Part shown: one piece after another, positions 27,083 through 36,726 of the stretch
Layout: each line of letters opens with the position of its first letter
Position numbering within the stretch: the first letter of the stretch is position 1
Source of the DNA: Pelagomonas calceolata
Lineage: Eukaryota; Sar; Pelagophyceae; Pelagomonadales; Pelagomonadaceae
DNA: 64,000 bases
Assembly: GCA_918797485.1 (NCBI GenBank)
Contig: CAKKNE010000003.1
Coordinates: forward strand, 4,712,001-4,776,000
Direction: 5' to 3'
Translations under genes and position numbers: made by a program
The notes under the pieces: generated by a model
The model's input: the letters and a program-made list of their open reading frames with translations, nothing else
Databases searched by the model: none
Told to the model about the DNA's origin: nothing

Positions 27083-27560
27083 ATAAATAAATAAATAAAT
27101 AAATAAATTAAGGAAGACCTAAAAAAAAAGGAACAAGCTCCTAGGAGCCTTCTCCCTGCTCGGTCAGGATGCCCAACCGGAGCCTCGAAATAGCAATAAG
27201 GTATCTATACAACGGAATTTCAATCTCCCGGGGTAACTCGTCCCCCATGACCAAGCGACATCGGCCCTCATCGGTCAATCGCCGTGCCGGGGGGCAAACC
27301 GAGTATAATCTCGCAAGAAATGCCTGCCGTTCTTCCTCAAAGGCCTCGCATTCAAACAACGTGTGTTGGATTGTTTCCGACTCGCGAGATTCACAACAAG
27401 GGCATTGCGCGTTACGAACAAGCTGCGTTCGGCTGCTCGAACTCCGGAGGTCGTGACAACCCAATCGGAACTTCGTCTTCAATCTCCGCCCTTCCCGAAG
27501 AGACCCGGGGCACGCTCTGGGGCGATTTCGCTGCGGATTTCCGCTGTATGGCCGCCGCTG
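27083..27560 (-). mobile_element. 5'-truncated LINE with TAAA-repeat tail
   Basis: On the minus strand the product reads TKFRLGCHDLRSSSS, then RNAQCPCCESRESETIQHTLFECE and ends LRLGILTEQGEGS. This is the same reverse-transcriptase C-terminus as at 23623-24015. The 3' end is a (TAAA)n-type microsatellite at 27080-27110, seen on the plus strand as repeated AAAT. It abuts and truncates the RIOK3-like gene. The 5' limit is uncertain and could extend towards 27650. Confidence 0.75.
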
Positions 27561-27707
27561 TGGGGCAGCTTGGGTTTTGACGGGGCTGCGGGCAGCCCGG
27601 GTGCGTTTGGCGACGCGAAACGGTCGCTAGTGATAGATTGTTGTAATCATTGAACTTTAATTTATAATGCATTTTGTCGTGCTTTTCGTGGACGCAGACC
27701 AAGCACG

Positions 27708-28964
27708 TTAGATCGCGGTGCCCCGCTCGAGGTCCTGGCGGATCTCGACCGTGTACTTGTCGAAGGCGCGCTTGAGCTTCTTGTTGAAGTGCGCGTTGCG
27801 GTCGTTGATCGCGTCGACGTCGGCGCCGGGGACCTCGGGGCGCCGCCGCGAGAACTTGGAGCGCTGCTGCGCGCGGCCCTCGAGCTCTTTGGCCATGCGC
27901 CGCACCGCGCGCGGGTCGTCGACGCGCGCGCCGCCGTACGCGAGGGGGTCCTCCGCCTCCCGCGCGTCGTCGTCGGCGCCGCCCGCGGGCAGGCTCGCGA
28001 CGCGCTTCTCGTAGGCCTTGTGCTTCGAGTCATCGTTGAAGACGTCCCAGCCGAACGCGGCGCGGCGGCGCTCCTTCTTCTTCTTCGCGTCGTCGCGGCG
28101 GCCCGCCGTCTCGGCCGAGTCGAGCACGTAGGCGCGTTCCGCGGGCACGCCGCGCTTCGCGAGCTCCGCCTTGCGCGCCTCGTCGCGCGCGTCGCGCTCC
28201 CGCCGGCGCGCCTTCGCGCCGTCGCCGTCCTCGCGGAGGCGGCGGCGCTCGACGGTCGCGGCCTGCGCGTTGTCGCGTCGGCCCGCGCGCATCTTCCTCC
28301 GCAGCGCCTTGAGCCGCTTGGCGGCGTCCGACGCGTCGGCGTCAGGCTCGTCGGACTCGTCGGACTCGTCGCGCGGGTCCGTCGCGGCCTCGGGCTCGGG
28401 CTCGGGCTCGGCGGCGGCCTCGGCGGCGGGCCCGGGCTCGGCGGCGGCGGCCCCGGCGGCCGCCGCGCCGCACGCGACGATTCGGACGGCCGCGACCGGC
28501 GCGTCGCTCGCGTCGACGGCGACGCGCGCGATGGCGTCGACGACGTCGCCGCCGGCCGCGACGCGGCCGAAGACGACGTGCTTCCCGTCCAGGTGGGGCG
28601 TCGCCCGCAGCGTCACGAAGAACTGCGAGCCGTTGGTGTCGGGCCCCGCGTTCGCCATCGACAGCACGTGCGCAGCGTCGTGCTTGTGGGGGAAGCCCTC
28701 GTCGGCGAATTTCTCGCCGTAGACGGACTCGCCGCCCGTGCCGTCGCCCCTCGTGAAGTCGCCGCCCTGGATCATGAAGTTCCGGATGACGCGGTGGAAG
28801 GTCGAGCCCGCGTACGTCAGGCGCGCGCCGCGGTCCCCCGCGCAGAGCGCGCGGAAATTCTCGCAGGTGCGCGGCAACACGTCCGAGTACAACTCGAAGG
28901 TGATGCGCTGCGCGGGACGCCCGCCGATGGCCACGTCGAGCCAGGCCCGGGCGCGCTGCGACAT
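27708..28964 (-). CDS. Cyclophilin-SYF2 fusion (spliceosomal)
   Basis: 418 residues. Residues 1-165 are a cyclophilin with the catalytic set: FHRVI (Arg), [30 protein letters not shown] and [10 protein letters not shown]; the usual cyclosporin-contact Trp is His. After an acidic Glu/Pro/Ala and ESDESDE linker, residues from about 215 to the end match SYF2: [17 protein letters not shown], then [20 protein letters not shown], then [16 protein letters not shown] and [14 protein letters not shown]2 is a Prp19-complex (NTC) spliceosome component, usually a separate small protein. The fusion puts a prolyl isomerase directly on the active spliceosome. No frame break or intron is seen between the halves. 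Confidence 0.88.
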   Translation of the reverse strand: MSQRARAWLDVAIGGRPAQRITFELYSDVLPRTCENFRALCAGDRGARLTYAGSTFHRVIRNFMIQGGDFTRGDGTGGESVYGEKFADEGFPHKHDAAHVLSMANAGPDTNGSQFFVTLRATPHLDGKHVVFGRVAAGGDVVDAIARVAVDASDAPVAAVRIVACGAAAAGAAAAEPGPAAEAAAEPEPEPEAATDPRDESDESDEPDADASDAAKRLKALRRKMRAGRRDNAQAATVERRRLREDGDGAKARRRERDARDEARKAELAKRGVPAERAYVLDSAETAGRRDDAKKKKERRRAAFGWDVFNDDSKHKAYEKRVASLPAGGADDDAREAEDPLAYGGARVDDPRAVRRMAKELEGRAQQRSKFSRRRPEVPGADVDAINDRNAHFNKKLKRAFDKYTVEIRQDLERGTAI

Positions 28965-28984
28965 CGTGCACCCCGCGGCTCACC

Positions 28985-29605
28985 TACCATACCTACCTTA
29001 GTCTAAGTACGGTACTGCGGTAGGCCTACAACCTGGTACCAGTACTTGCAAGAGTATGTCGCAGCGTTATGTAAGTAGCAGGGTCCTAGCTAACCAGCTT
29101 AGAGCTGATAGGCCTGACTGCGAGAGTGTTTTATAGTGAACTGTTGTTACACCGTAGTGCTTTTGACACTCGATGTATAGACTCAAATATTAGAGAGTAG
29201 GAGATACATATCTAGGGTAGGAAGGGCTAGTAGGTTTCTCTCTCTACTCCCCCTGGGCGCGAGCGTCCACTAGATGCGCTTCCACTATAGGATGTATCAA
29301 CTCAGTCTATTCACAGGCAAAGTCCATGTGACAAGTGATAGGCTTCATAAGCAACAGACTTCTTCTCGAAATGAATATCCGTAAATACTGTTGTTAACCA
29401 GCTTAGAGCTGATAGGCCTGACTGCGAGAGTGTTTTATAGTGAACTGTTGTTACACCGTAGTGCTTTTGACACTCGATGTATAGACTCAAATATTAGAGA
29501 GTAGGAGATACATATCTAGGGTAGGAAGGGCTAGTAGGTTTCTCTCTCTAAGTACCACGGTACCGTAGGTACCAGGTACCGCGGTACCGCAGTACTGGTA
29601 GGAGG
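28985..29605. mobile_element. GTACC-ended element with internal duplication
   Basis: GTACC-type palindromes lie at 28985-29042 and 29551-29602. Inside, GTATGTCGCAGCGTTATGTAA (29054-29074) starts a subterminal block shared with 21515-22012, 41690-41945 and 46330-47155. A 155-bp block is present twice in the same orientation (29092-29246 and 29396-29550) with no difference that I can see. The middle (29250-29390) is the reverse of the interior at about 21590-21740. It lies between two divergent genes and so fills their shared upstream region. Confidence 0.65.
29092..29550. repeat. 155-bp exact direct duplication inside the element
   Basis: 29092-29246 and 29396-29550 both begin AACCAGCTTAGAGCTGATAG and end GGTTTCTCTCTCTA. 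They appear identical by eye over 155 bases, which implies a recent duplication or gene conversion. Confidence 0.8.
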
Positions 29606-29677
29606 TCGTACAAAAGAGGAGACGCTGGCCCTGCGTAGGGAGCTGGCTTGGATCACCGACCACCTGCATCCGCGTCT

Positions 29678-31363
29678 ATGCCCGACGCCGAGCTCGACGC
29701 CGCGCCGCGAGACCCGACGCAGATGCTGGACGCCTTCCTCGTGGCCGCCGTCAGGCCGCCGCTGCGGCGCCTCGGTCCGCCGGCCGGGCGCGTGGTGGGC
29801 CTCTTCGTCGGCCTCGTGGCCGCCACGACGTCGCTCGCCTACGTCGGCGCGCACGCCGCGGACGCGCACACGCCGGCGCAGCTCGCCGTCGGCGTCTTGG
29901 GCGTCGTCGTCGTCGCGGCGTGGGCCGCGCTCGAGTGCGCGGCGCTCGCCGCGCCGTACGCGCCCGTGGCGACGGCGGACGCCGAGAGCGGCGCCAAGGC
30001 CGAGCCGGCGCCGGCGCCCGGCGACGCGCTCGCGCCGTGGCGCGCGGGCGCCGAGTTCGCCGTCTGGATGCTGTTCATCTACGCGTGCGATCGGACGGAC
30101 CTCGTGGCGAGGGGCGAGAAGCACACGTCTCAGAAGTCGTTCTGGTGCCTGTGGGGCCTGATCTGCCTGGCGGCCGCGTGCACCGTGCGGAGCTGTCGCG
30201 CGCCGCGCGTGCTCGCGCGCGAGCAGACGGAGGAGTGGAAGGGCTGGATGCAGCTCATGTTCCTGCTGTACCACTACTTCGCCCAGGCCCAGCTCTACAA
30301 CGCCATCCGCGTGTACATCGCGGCGTACGTGTGGATGACCGGCTACGGCAATTTTCTCTACTACCAGAAGACGGGCAACTTCGGGGCCGTGCGCGTGTGC
30401 CAGACGCTGTTCCGGCTCAACTTCTTCGTCGTCGTCGTGTGCGTCGCCCTGCGCAACGAATACATGCTGTACTACATCGCGCCCATGCACACGCTCTTCA
30501 CGCTCTTCGTCTGGCTCGCGCTCCGGATCGGCAGGGCCCGCAACGACGACGCGCGGGTCCTCGTCGTGAAGGTCGTCTCGACCCTATTGCTCACGGCGCT
30601 GCTCTACGACGTCGAGGCGGTCTTTAGGTTCGCGTTCGGCTGGCAGCCGATGCGCGCCCTGGTCGCGTTCCACGACCCGCTCCACCCGGAGTTCACGGAC
30701 GAGCTGCACGAGTGGCGGTTCCGCTCGGGGCTCGACCGGTACGTGTGGGTTTTCGGCATGGCCTGCGCCGCGCTCTTTCCGGTCCTCTCGAAAGCCCTGG
30801 CGCGCGTCGACGCCGCCGAGGCGGCCGCGCGCCGCGCGATCCGCGGCGCCGTCGTCGCGGCGCTGCTCGGCGCGATCTACGTCTACCACGACGCGGTCTT
30901 CTCGCTGGACAAGTACGCGTACAACGGCTACCACCCCTACACCTCGTGGCTGCCCATACTCGTTTACATCCTCCTGCGGAACCTCACGCCCGCGCTCCGC
31001 GCCAGGTACGTCCACCTCTTCACCTTTTTAGGGCAAGTGACGCTCGAGACGTACATCCTCCAGTTCCACGTCTGGATGAAGACCACGGGACTCAACGGGT
31101 CGCCCAAGTTTCTGCTCGTCCTGATCGAGGGCCACTTCTGGCTCAACTTCGCCGTCGTGTCGGCGGCGTACTTCCTCGTCTCGGTCCGCGTCTTCCGCCT
31201 CACGTGCGCGCTCCGGGACGCCCTGGTGCCGGACGACGCGCGGGACCTGCCCCGGGCGCTCGCGGTGCTCGGCGGCGTCGTCGCGGCGCTCGCCGCCGCC
31301 GGCCACGGGCTGCGAGCGGCGCTGCCCGCGCCGCTCGCCGCGGCGGCGGCGGTGGGGGAGTGA
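29678..31363 (+). CDS. Cas1p/CASD1/RWA-type polysaccharide O-acetyltransferase
   Basis: 561 residues and about ten or more membrane helices. The signature is EWKGWMQLMFLLYHYFAQAQ, then YNAIRVYIAAYVWMTGYGNF, then YYQKTGNF and RLNFFVVVVCVALRNEYMLY, which is the Cas1p 10-TM acyltransferase domain. Later parts (SGLDRYVWVFGM, YNGYHPYTSWLPILVYILLRN, LGQVTLETYILQFHVWM) complete the domain. The SGNH (GDSL) lumenal domain found in human CASD1 and Cryptococcus Cas1p is absent, as in plant RWA proteins. It probably moves acetyl groups into the Golgi for glycan O-acetylation. The ATG at 29678 was preferred over an upstream TTG. Confidence 0.85.
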   Translation: MPDAELDAAPRDPTQMLDAFLVAAVRPPLRRLGPPAGRVVGLFVGLVAATTSLAYVGAHAADAHTPAQLAVGVLGVVVVAAWAALECAALAAPYAPVATADAESGAKAEPAPAPGDALAPWRAGAEFAVWMLFIYACDRTDLVARGEKHTSQKSFWCLWGLICLAAACTVRSCRAPRVLAREQTEEWKGWMQLMFLLYHYFAQAQLYNAIRVYIAAYVWMTGYGNFLYYQKTGNFGAVRVCQTLFRLNFFVVVVCVALRNEYMLYYIAPMHTLFTLFVWLALRIGRARNDDARVLVVKVVSTLLLTALLYDVEAVFRFAFGWQPMRALVAFHDPLHPEFTDELHEWRFRSGLDRYVWVFGMACAALFPVLSKALARVDAAEAAARRAIRGAVVAALLGAIYVYHDAVFSLDKYAYNGYHPYTSWLPILVYILLRNLTPALRARYVHLFTFLGQVTLETYILQFHVWMKTTGLNGSPKFLLVLIEGHFWLNFAVVSAAYFLVSVRVFRLTCALRDALVPDDARDLPRALAVLGGVVAALAAAGHGLRAALPAPLAAAAAVGE

Positions 31364-31799
31364 AATTATGCGCCGACTCCGATGGGGGGGTCCATGGATC
31401 CAATATAGTATAATAAGAATAATAATGGCACGAGCTCGGAATCATGTCTCAGAAGGTGCGCGCCGAGGCGCGGCCTTGAAGTTCAGACATAACATCCTGT
31501 CGTTGGATCCCCAGGACTTTCTCGTGCGACCGTGACGAGTGTAAGCGGAATTGCCCGTTAGGAAGTTTACGTGACAGGCTAGTAGTACTTCAGGAGTCGC
31601 ACTTCTAGTCACGGTATCAGAAATCGAGGACAGAGGAGGCAGTGAAGTGAACTTACTTTAGTCCAGGTGCCTGTGTCGATGACAAAGGATGCCACCATCG
31701 ACAAAAAACAAGTGGTCCCTCCCATGGATAGTTCTGGGATCAGATAGGACAGTTTGGCAAAATTTGTCTGTTTTCTGGGCCTCACTGGCAGTGGCATGA
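31364..31799. other. Intergenic, AT-richer
   Basis: No gene is recognised. It holds the CCCGTTAGGAAGTTTACGTGA motif also seen at 23598, and a possible scrap of an old retroelement near 31720-31815 that is too short to classify. Confidence 0.4.
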
Positions 31800-32150
31800 T
31801 ACTAGTAAGGAAGACCAAAAAATAACTCGGAACAAGCTCCTAAGGGCCTTCTCCCTCCTCAGTCAGGATAACCCAACGAGACTAATCTAAAAAACTAATA
31901 GTACTAGAACCACCTTGCGTCCGGACTCACCTTGCGTCCGCACTCGGATCGTTCATTTCCTTCCGAGTCAGGCTGGCGTACTTTTGGCACTATTTGCCAG
32001 ATACTTGCTTTGCGAGCCCGAGAGGGCGGACCGAGTGCAATCTCGAAGAAATACGTCGCGTTCTTTCGCGGGGCAGTCTACGATTCGCGGGAGTCACAAC
32101 GAGGGCATTGCGCATTGCGGACACGTTCCATGCGACACTAACTTGTGTCA
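31800..32150 (-). mobile_element. Decayed LINE 3' end
   Basis: On the minus strand the 3' flank (GAACAAGCTCCTAAGGGCC on plus) matches the LINE at 27125-27150. A coding scrap reads MERVRNAQCPRCDSRES, which matches VRNAQCPCCESRES. The frame is no longer intact. It is older than the other two copies. Confidence 0.6.
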
Positions 32151-32200
32151 ATGCTATTAGAGGTTCCTTGTGCGTCGCCGCGAGCACCGGCCACGCGCCG

Positions 32201-32924
32201 CTACTGGATGTACTTCGCGAGGAAGCGCTTGTGGAAGTCGTTGCGGATCGTGTCGTTGACGAAGGTCCTGCCCTTCTTCTCCGCCGCGCCGCGCGCCTGG
32301 TGGCGGAAGACGACGTCGTCGTTCCAGCGCCTCTTGACAGCGCCGGACGGCGCCTGCGTGCGAATCAACAGTAAGTCCAAAGGCGCCGTGAAATCGCTCG
32401 CCGGGCGGCGCCGGGTCGAGGAGCGGGTTCGTCGCGGCGGCGGCCTTGGCCGCCGCGGCCTCGTCCTCCTCGCGCCGCCGCTCCGCGTCCCGCTCGGCGC
32501 GGATCTTCTCCAGCTCGGCCCGCAGCGCCGCGCCGTCGTCGTCGTCGTCCGAGTCCGAGTCCGAGTCGGACCCCTCGCCGTCGCTCGCGTCGCGGTCGTC
32601 GTAGGCGTCCAGCGCGCCCGGCGCGACGGCGACGTCGCGGAGCTGGTCCGGCGCCCTGGCGACGCGCGCGTCGGCGGCGAGCAGGAGCTGGCCCTGCGGA
32701 GCCCCGCTCGACCGCTCGGCGGCGTCGAGGCGCGCGGCATAGTCCTCCGGCGTCGCGTCGGCGATGCCCTCGAGCTGGTGCCCCGTCCGGTACTTCATCT
32801 TCAGCTGGTTGGGCACGTCGCGGGCGTGCGCCATCGCCGAGCGCACGCCGCCGCTCGAGTAGACGCCGAACTCGTTGCCATGCTCGCGCGCGGCCGTCCA
32901 GGTCGGTCGGTGGGCCGTCGTCAT
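32201..32924 (-). CDS. CWC15: CWC15 (Cwf15/AD002) spliceosome component
   Basis: Exons on the minus strand are 32924..32412 and 32353..32201, giving 221 residues. The start [16 protein letters not shown] and the block LKMKYRTG are typical of CWC15. An acidic run ([12 protein letters not shown]) leads to [20 protein letters not shown] and NPLLDP. After the intron comes [18 protein letters not shown] and then [20 protein letters not shown], the conserved C-terminus. CWC15 belongs to the Prp19-related complex and lies close to the catalytic RNA core of the spliceosome. Start and stop are both well supported by homology. It is divergently arranged with KARI. Confidence 0.93.
32354..32411 (-). mobile_element. 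Very short introner-type intron in CWC15 (58 nt, GC-AG)
   Basis: On the minus strand the repeats are GCGCCGCC (32411-32404) and GCGCCGTC (32353-32346), 7 of 8 matching. The element is only 50 bp; it opens CGGCGAGCGATTTCA and closes TTGATTCGCACGCAG. Removal joins [16 protein letters not shown] in phase 0. Confidence 0.8.
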
Positions 32925-33209
32925 CTTTTTTCTGGTGTTTTACGAGGCCGGCGCCCAAGGGAGTTATGTAGAGACATAGAGCCTCTAGCACAATACCGCG
33001 CGGCAAAAATCATTACTAGTCGAAGAAAAGCCAGAGACTACGTCGTGCACGCCTCGGACGAGGGGGAGTACGGCCCAAATGCGGCGGGCTCTGATTGGCG
33101 ACCCTGCCTCTTGCAAAAGTGGCACTTCAGCGCAGACACAGAGACACGTGCACTTTGCGTCTCTCGCGTTTGCCTTTGGCGGTGCGGACGCCGGGTTCGT
33201 TTGTGCACC
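32925..33209. promoter_or_regulatory. Shared upstream region of CWC15 and KARI
   Basis: A 285-base gap between divergent start codons, so both promoters must lie here or overlap the genes. No TATA box or other named motif stands out, and no GTACC array is present. Confidence 0.4.
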
Positions 33210-34847
33210 ATGCGCAGGGCTGTCTTGGCTCTCGCGGCGTGCACGTCGACGGCGCTGATGCCTCCCGTCGGGCCCAGGAGGGCGGACGTCGCGCTCCGGG
33301 CCGAGCGCGTCAACTACTACAACTCGTTGACGCAAGCCGAGAAGCTCGACCAGCTGGGCCGCTGCCGCTTCATGGAGCGGTCCGAGTTCGCGGACGGCTG
33401 CGCCTGCCTCGAGGGCAAGAAGGTCGTGATCGTGGGCTGCGGCGCGCAGGGCCTGAACCAGGGCCTGAACATGCGCGACTCCGGCTGCGACGTCAGTTAC
33501 GCGCTGCGGCAGGTCGCCATCGACCAGAAGCGGGCGTCGTTCGTGAACGCGCAGTCGAACGGGTTCGCGGTCGGGACCTACGACGACCTGATCCCGACGG
33601 CGGACCTCGTGTTGAATTTGACGCCGGACAAGCAGCACACGTCCGTCGTCAACGACGTGATGCCGAAGATGAAGAAGGGCGCCACTCTGGCGTACTCGCA
33701 CGGCTTCAACATCGTCGAGGAGGGCATGAACGTCCGCGACGACCTGACGGTGATCATGGTCGCGCCGAAGTGCCCCGGCACCGAGGTACGGGAGGAGTAC
33801 AAGCGCGGCTTCGGCGTGCCGACGCTCATCGCCGTGCACCCGCCGAACGACCCCGAGGGCAAGGGCTTCGCGCAGGCCAAGGCGTACGCGAGCGCGACGG
33901 GCGGCGACCGCGCCGGCGTCTTAGACTCGTCGTTCGTGGCCGAGGTGAAGTCGGACCTGATGGGCGAGCAGACGATTCTCTGCGGCATGCTGCAGACCGG
34001 CTCCGTTCTGTGCTTCGACAAGATGATCCAGCAGGGGATCGACGCGGGCTACGCCTCGAAGCTGGTCCAGTACGGCTGGGAGACGATCACCGAAGCGTTA
34101 AAGTTCGGCGGCGTCACCGGCATGATGGACCGCCTCGACAACCCGTCGAAGATCAAGGCGTTCGAGCTCAGCGAAGAGCTCAAGGGCATCATGAGCCCGT
34201 TGTACGCGAAGCACCAGGACGACATCATCAGCGGCGCGTTCTCGCGGGGGATGATGGCGGACTGGGACAACGACGACGCCAATTTGCTCAAATGGCGCGC
34301 CGCGACCGCCGAGACGGGCTTCGAGAAGACGCCGGCCGGTTCGCAGGACATCTCGGAGCAGGAGTATTTCGATAATGGGGTGTTGATGGTGGCCATGGTC
34401 AAGGCCGGCGTCGAGCTCGCCTTCGAGAAGATGACCGCCGTCGGCATCAAGGCCGAGTCGGCGTACTACGAGTCGCTGCACGAGACGCCGCTCATCGCGA
34501 ACACGATCGCGCGCAAGAAGCTCTTCGAGATGAACAACGTCATCTCCGACACGGCCGAGTACGGCTGCTACCTCTACGACCAGGCCTGCGCGCCTTTGCT
34601 GGGCGACTTCATGTCCAAAGTGGACCCCACGACGATCGGTGCCAAGTTCAACAACGGAGACAACGGCGTCGACAACGCGAAACTCGTGAACGTCAACGCC
34701 GCGATCCGGGCGCACCCCGTCGAGGTCGTGGGCCGCGAGCTTCGGGGCTACATGTCGGACATGGAGTCGATCTCGGTCGGCGACGCGGCCGCCGTCGCCG
34801 CGCGCGCGGCGGGGCTCGAGTGGGCCGCGACGTCGAACCAGGCCTAG
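33210..34847 (+). CDS. ilvC: Ketol-acid reductoisomerase, class II, plastid-targeted
   Basis: 545 residues. It makes 2,3-dihydroxy-3-isovalerate from acetolactate with NADPH, the second common step of branched-chain amino-acid synthesis. Near residue 73 is the Rossmann loop [15 protein letters not shown]. The metal-site and knot blocks are present: [44 protein letters not shown] and [20 protein letters not shown]. Length and blocks follow the E. coli type (class II) rather than the short class I enzyme. The leader [19 protein letters not shown] looks like a signal peptide followed by a short transit region, as expected for a secondary plastid. The longer frame upstream of this ATG lacks homology. 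Confidence 0.93.
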   Translation: MRRAVLALAACTSTALMPPVGPRRADVALRAERVNYYNSLTQAEKLDQLGRCRFMERSEFADGCACLEGKKVVIVGCGAQGLNQGLNMRDSGCDVSYALRQVAIDQKRASFVNAQSNGFAVGTYDDLIPTADLVLNLTPDKQHTSVVNDVMPKMKKGATLAYSHGFNIVEEGMNVRDDLTVIMVAPKCPGTEVREEYKRGFGVPTLIAVHPPNDPEGKGFAQAKAYASATGGDRAGVLDSSFVAEVKSDLMGEQTILCGMLQTGSVLCFDKMIQQGIDAGYASKLVQYGWETITEALKFGGVTGMMDRLDNPSKIKAFELSEELKGIMSPLYAKHQDDIISGAFSRGMMADWDNDDANLLKWRAATAETGFEKTPAGSQDISEQEYFDNGVLMVAMVKAGVELAFEKMTAVGIKAESAYYESLHETPLIANTIARKKLFEMNNVISDTAEYGCYLYDQACAPLLGDFMSKVDPTTIGAKFNNGDNGVDNAKLVNVNAAIRAHPVEVVGRELRGYMSDMESISVGDAAAVAARAAGLEWAATSNQA

Positions 34848-36726
34848 GTAGAAGCGCCGGCGGCGCGCGCACTTTAAGAAGAGAAAGATACGGGGCGCCC
34901 CTCCTCGAGCCAGTCGACTCGAGAGGCCCCTCCATGCGCTAGCTGGACTCCGTGTGTCGCCTCGGGGATCCTCCGGGGCTAGTGGATGCGCGGGGCAAGA
35001 AGTGGGGCAAGCGGGGCGAAGACCGCGCCGCGGCGCGTGGACCTTGGCGTCCTCCGTCCTCCTCGATTCGTGATGAATTTGACACGTGTATTAAAGAATT
35101 TCGAACGAAGGGCGCCGTGCCGCGGTGAGGGACAGGTGCTCACCGAAGTAATTTGTGCCATGATCCCCCAAAGTTTTCGATCCAGAGCTCTCTGGGGAGC
35201 ACCAAGCACCGCCGCATGCGGTCTAGGGGACCACCCGACCCCAGATCTATCCCGGAGCGAGTCCAGGAGCCGATCTACATCCGAAAAAAGTAAGTAATTT
35301 GGCCCCGATGGAGCCCCGTTCCCGTCGAAAACGTCAATTACCCGAGGGCCCCCAGTAGTCGCCGAAGCGGTCTCGTTGGACCCTATACTACCCCACCGAT
35401 AGTCGATTACAAGTATATGACATTTACACTACGAGAAGGGTACTTTGGGCTGCCCACGCTCGGGACGTGAACATCTTTATCTGGACCTCGCTGAAGTCGG
35501 TCGGTCATGAAAAAAATGATCGCTTCAAGGTCCATGGTGATGTTACACGGGCTGATGGTCGCTGGTCCAAGTAATTTGCCCTTTATGAGCGGGATCGGGG
35601 GGTCGCAAGTCGGACGAGGCGCGGGAGCATTTGGCAATAGGAAATCAAATGTAGTACACGCTCAGGCCGGTTAGCTGGCCCATCCCGTAACTAAAGCGCA
35701 GGAAACATAAATTTATTGTACAAACCACCGGTCTGGGGCCTTTCCGTGGCTCCGTCAACGTACGGTCGCCCGCGGAGAACGGGCAAGTCGGTCGATTGTG
35801 AATAGAACAACGGGATTAGGGTCCATCTGGGTAGTGGCGTCGTTGATAGTCGCGGGTTTGGGTTCTGGCCTCGTCTACACGGAAACGTGGGGGCACGGAT
35901 TCGTCGTTTCGCGCGGCTCTAACGGAGCATCGAACATACCTCGACCTGTGTCCATCCGGCCTAGATGGACTCTACCACTAACAAACGGAAGGAAACGAAC
36001 ATAAACTCGGGAGTTGTCGAGTAGAATTCTTTTCCCGCCCTCCGAGCGCGCGCCGTCGGCTCCGGTTCCGTCGATTGTGAATGAAAACTGGGCTGGAGTT
36101 GATATGATGTACCATTTGGACGGGAGATGGCGGCGCCAAGCGCTGGTGTATTTTGGCAAGTCTTAAGACTCATCCGCGAATGTCGCCGCGGGGCGGTGCG
36201 TTTCAGGAGCCGCGAGGTCTCGCCGAGCGACCACGATGAATCCTGAATTTGGGAAAATATTTATTTGCCCCGCTCACGGGCCTGGTGCTCCGTCTACGTG
36301 GCGTCGTCCGCGTAGAACGACGGCGCGAAGCTTCACAGTGATAGTGGCGTCGCGGATACTCTTCGGTTACGCGTAGGACCCGTTTTAGCGAAGCTGCAGG
36401 GGCTGCTAGGAAACGTGCTAGCGCTCTGTAAGACACTAGGGATGCCCAGGGTAAAAGTTTCATGAGCAGGTAAAATAAATAGTACAGCTTGGAGACAGCG
36501 TGTTTTTTTTTTTAATTGTTTGTACGGTCCGGCGTTTTGAAACGACGCGCGGCAAGGACGCCTGCGCAGCTTTCACTACACGCAAAGCGCTCTCGCGACG
36601 CCCGTGCTGCCGCGGGACACGCGCCGCAGCGCCCGCCGCGGGACGCGCCGCCTGCGACGCCTGCGACGAAACCGAGGTCCGACGCACCGGCCGCCCGCAG
36701 GTCCCTCATCGACGGAGATAAAGGAA
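34848..36726. other. Long intergenic region, repeat-derived, no gene recognised
   Basis: About 1.9 kb of mixed composition, lower in GC than the flanking genes. Two diverged copies of a segment appear at about 35735-35865 and 36280-36375 (sharing GCTCCGTC(A/T)ACGT, GTAGTGGCGTCG/ATAGTGGCGTCG and nearby words), and GTCGATTGTGAAT occurs at 35792 and 36068. A frame at 35875-36159 (minus) gives RHLPSKWYIISTPAQFSFTI and may be a mobile-element scrap. Nothing can be named. Confidence 0.4.

Noticed and set aside
31700-31818. Possible trace of an LTR-retroelement reverse transcriptase (a FLGLTG-like word)
   Set aside because: Only about 20 codons, out of context and not supported by any other retroelement part nearby. 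Too short to call an element or a family.
32145-33209. 350-codon upstream extension of the KARI frame
   Set aside because: It overlaps CWC15 in antisense and has no homology; the ATG at 33210 begins a credible targeting leader.
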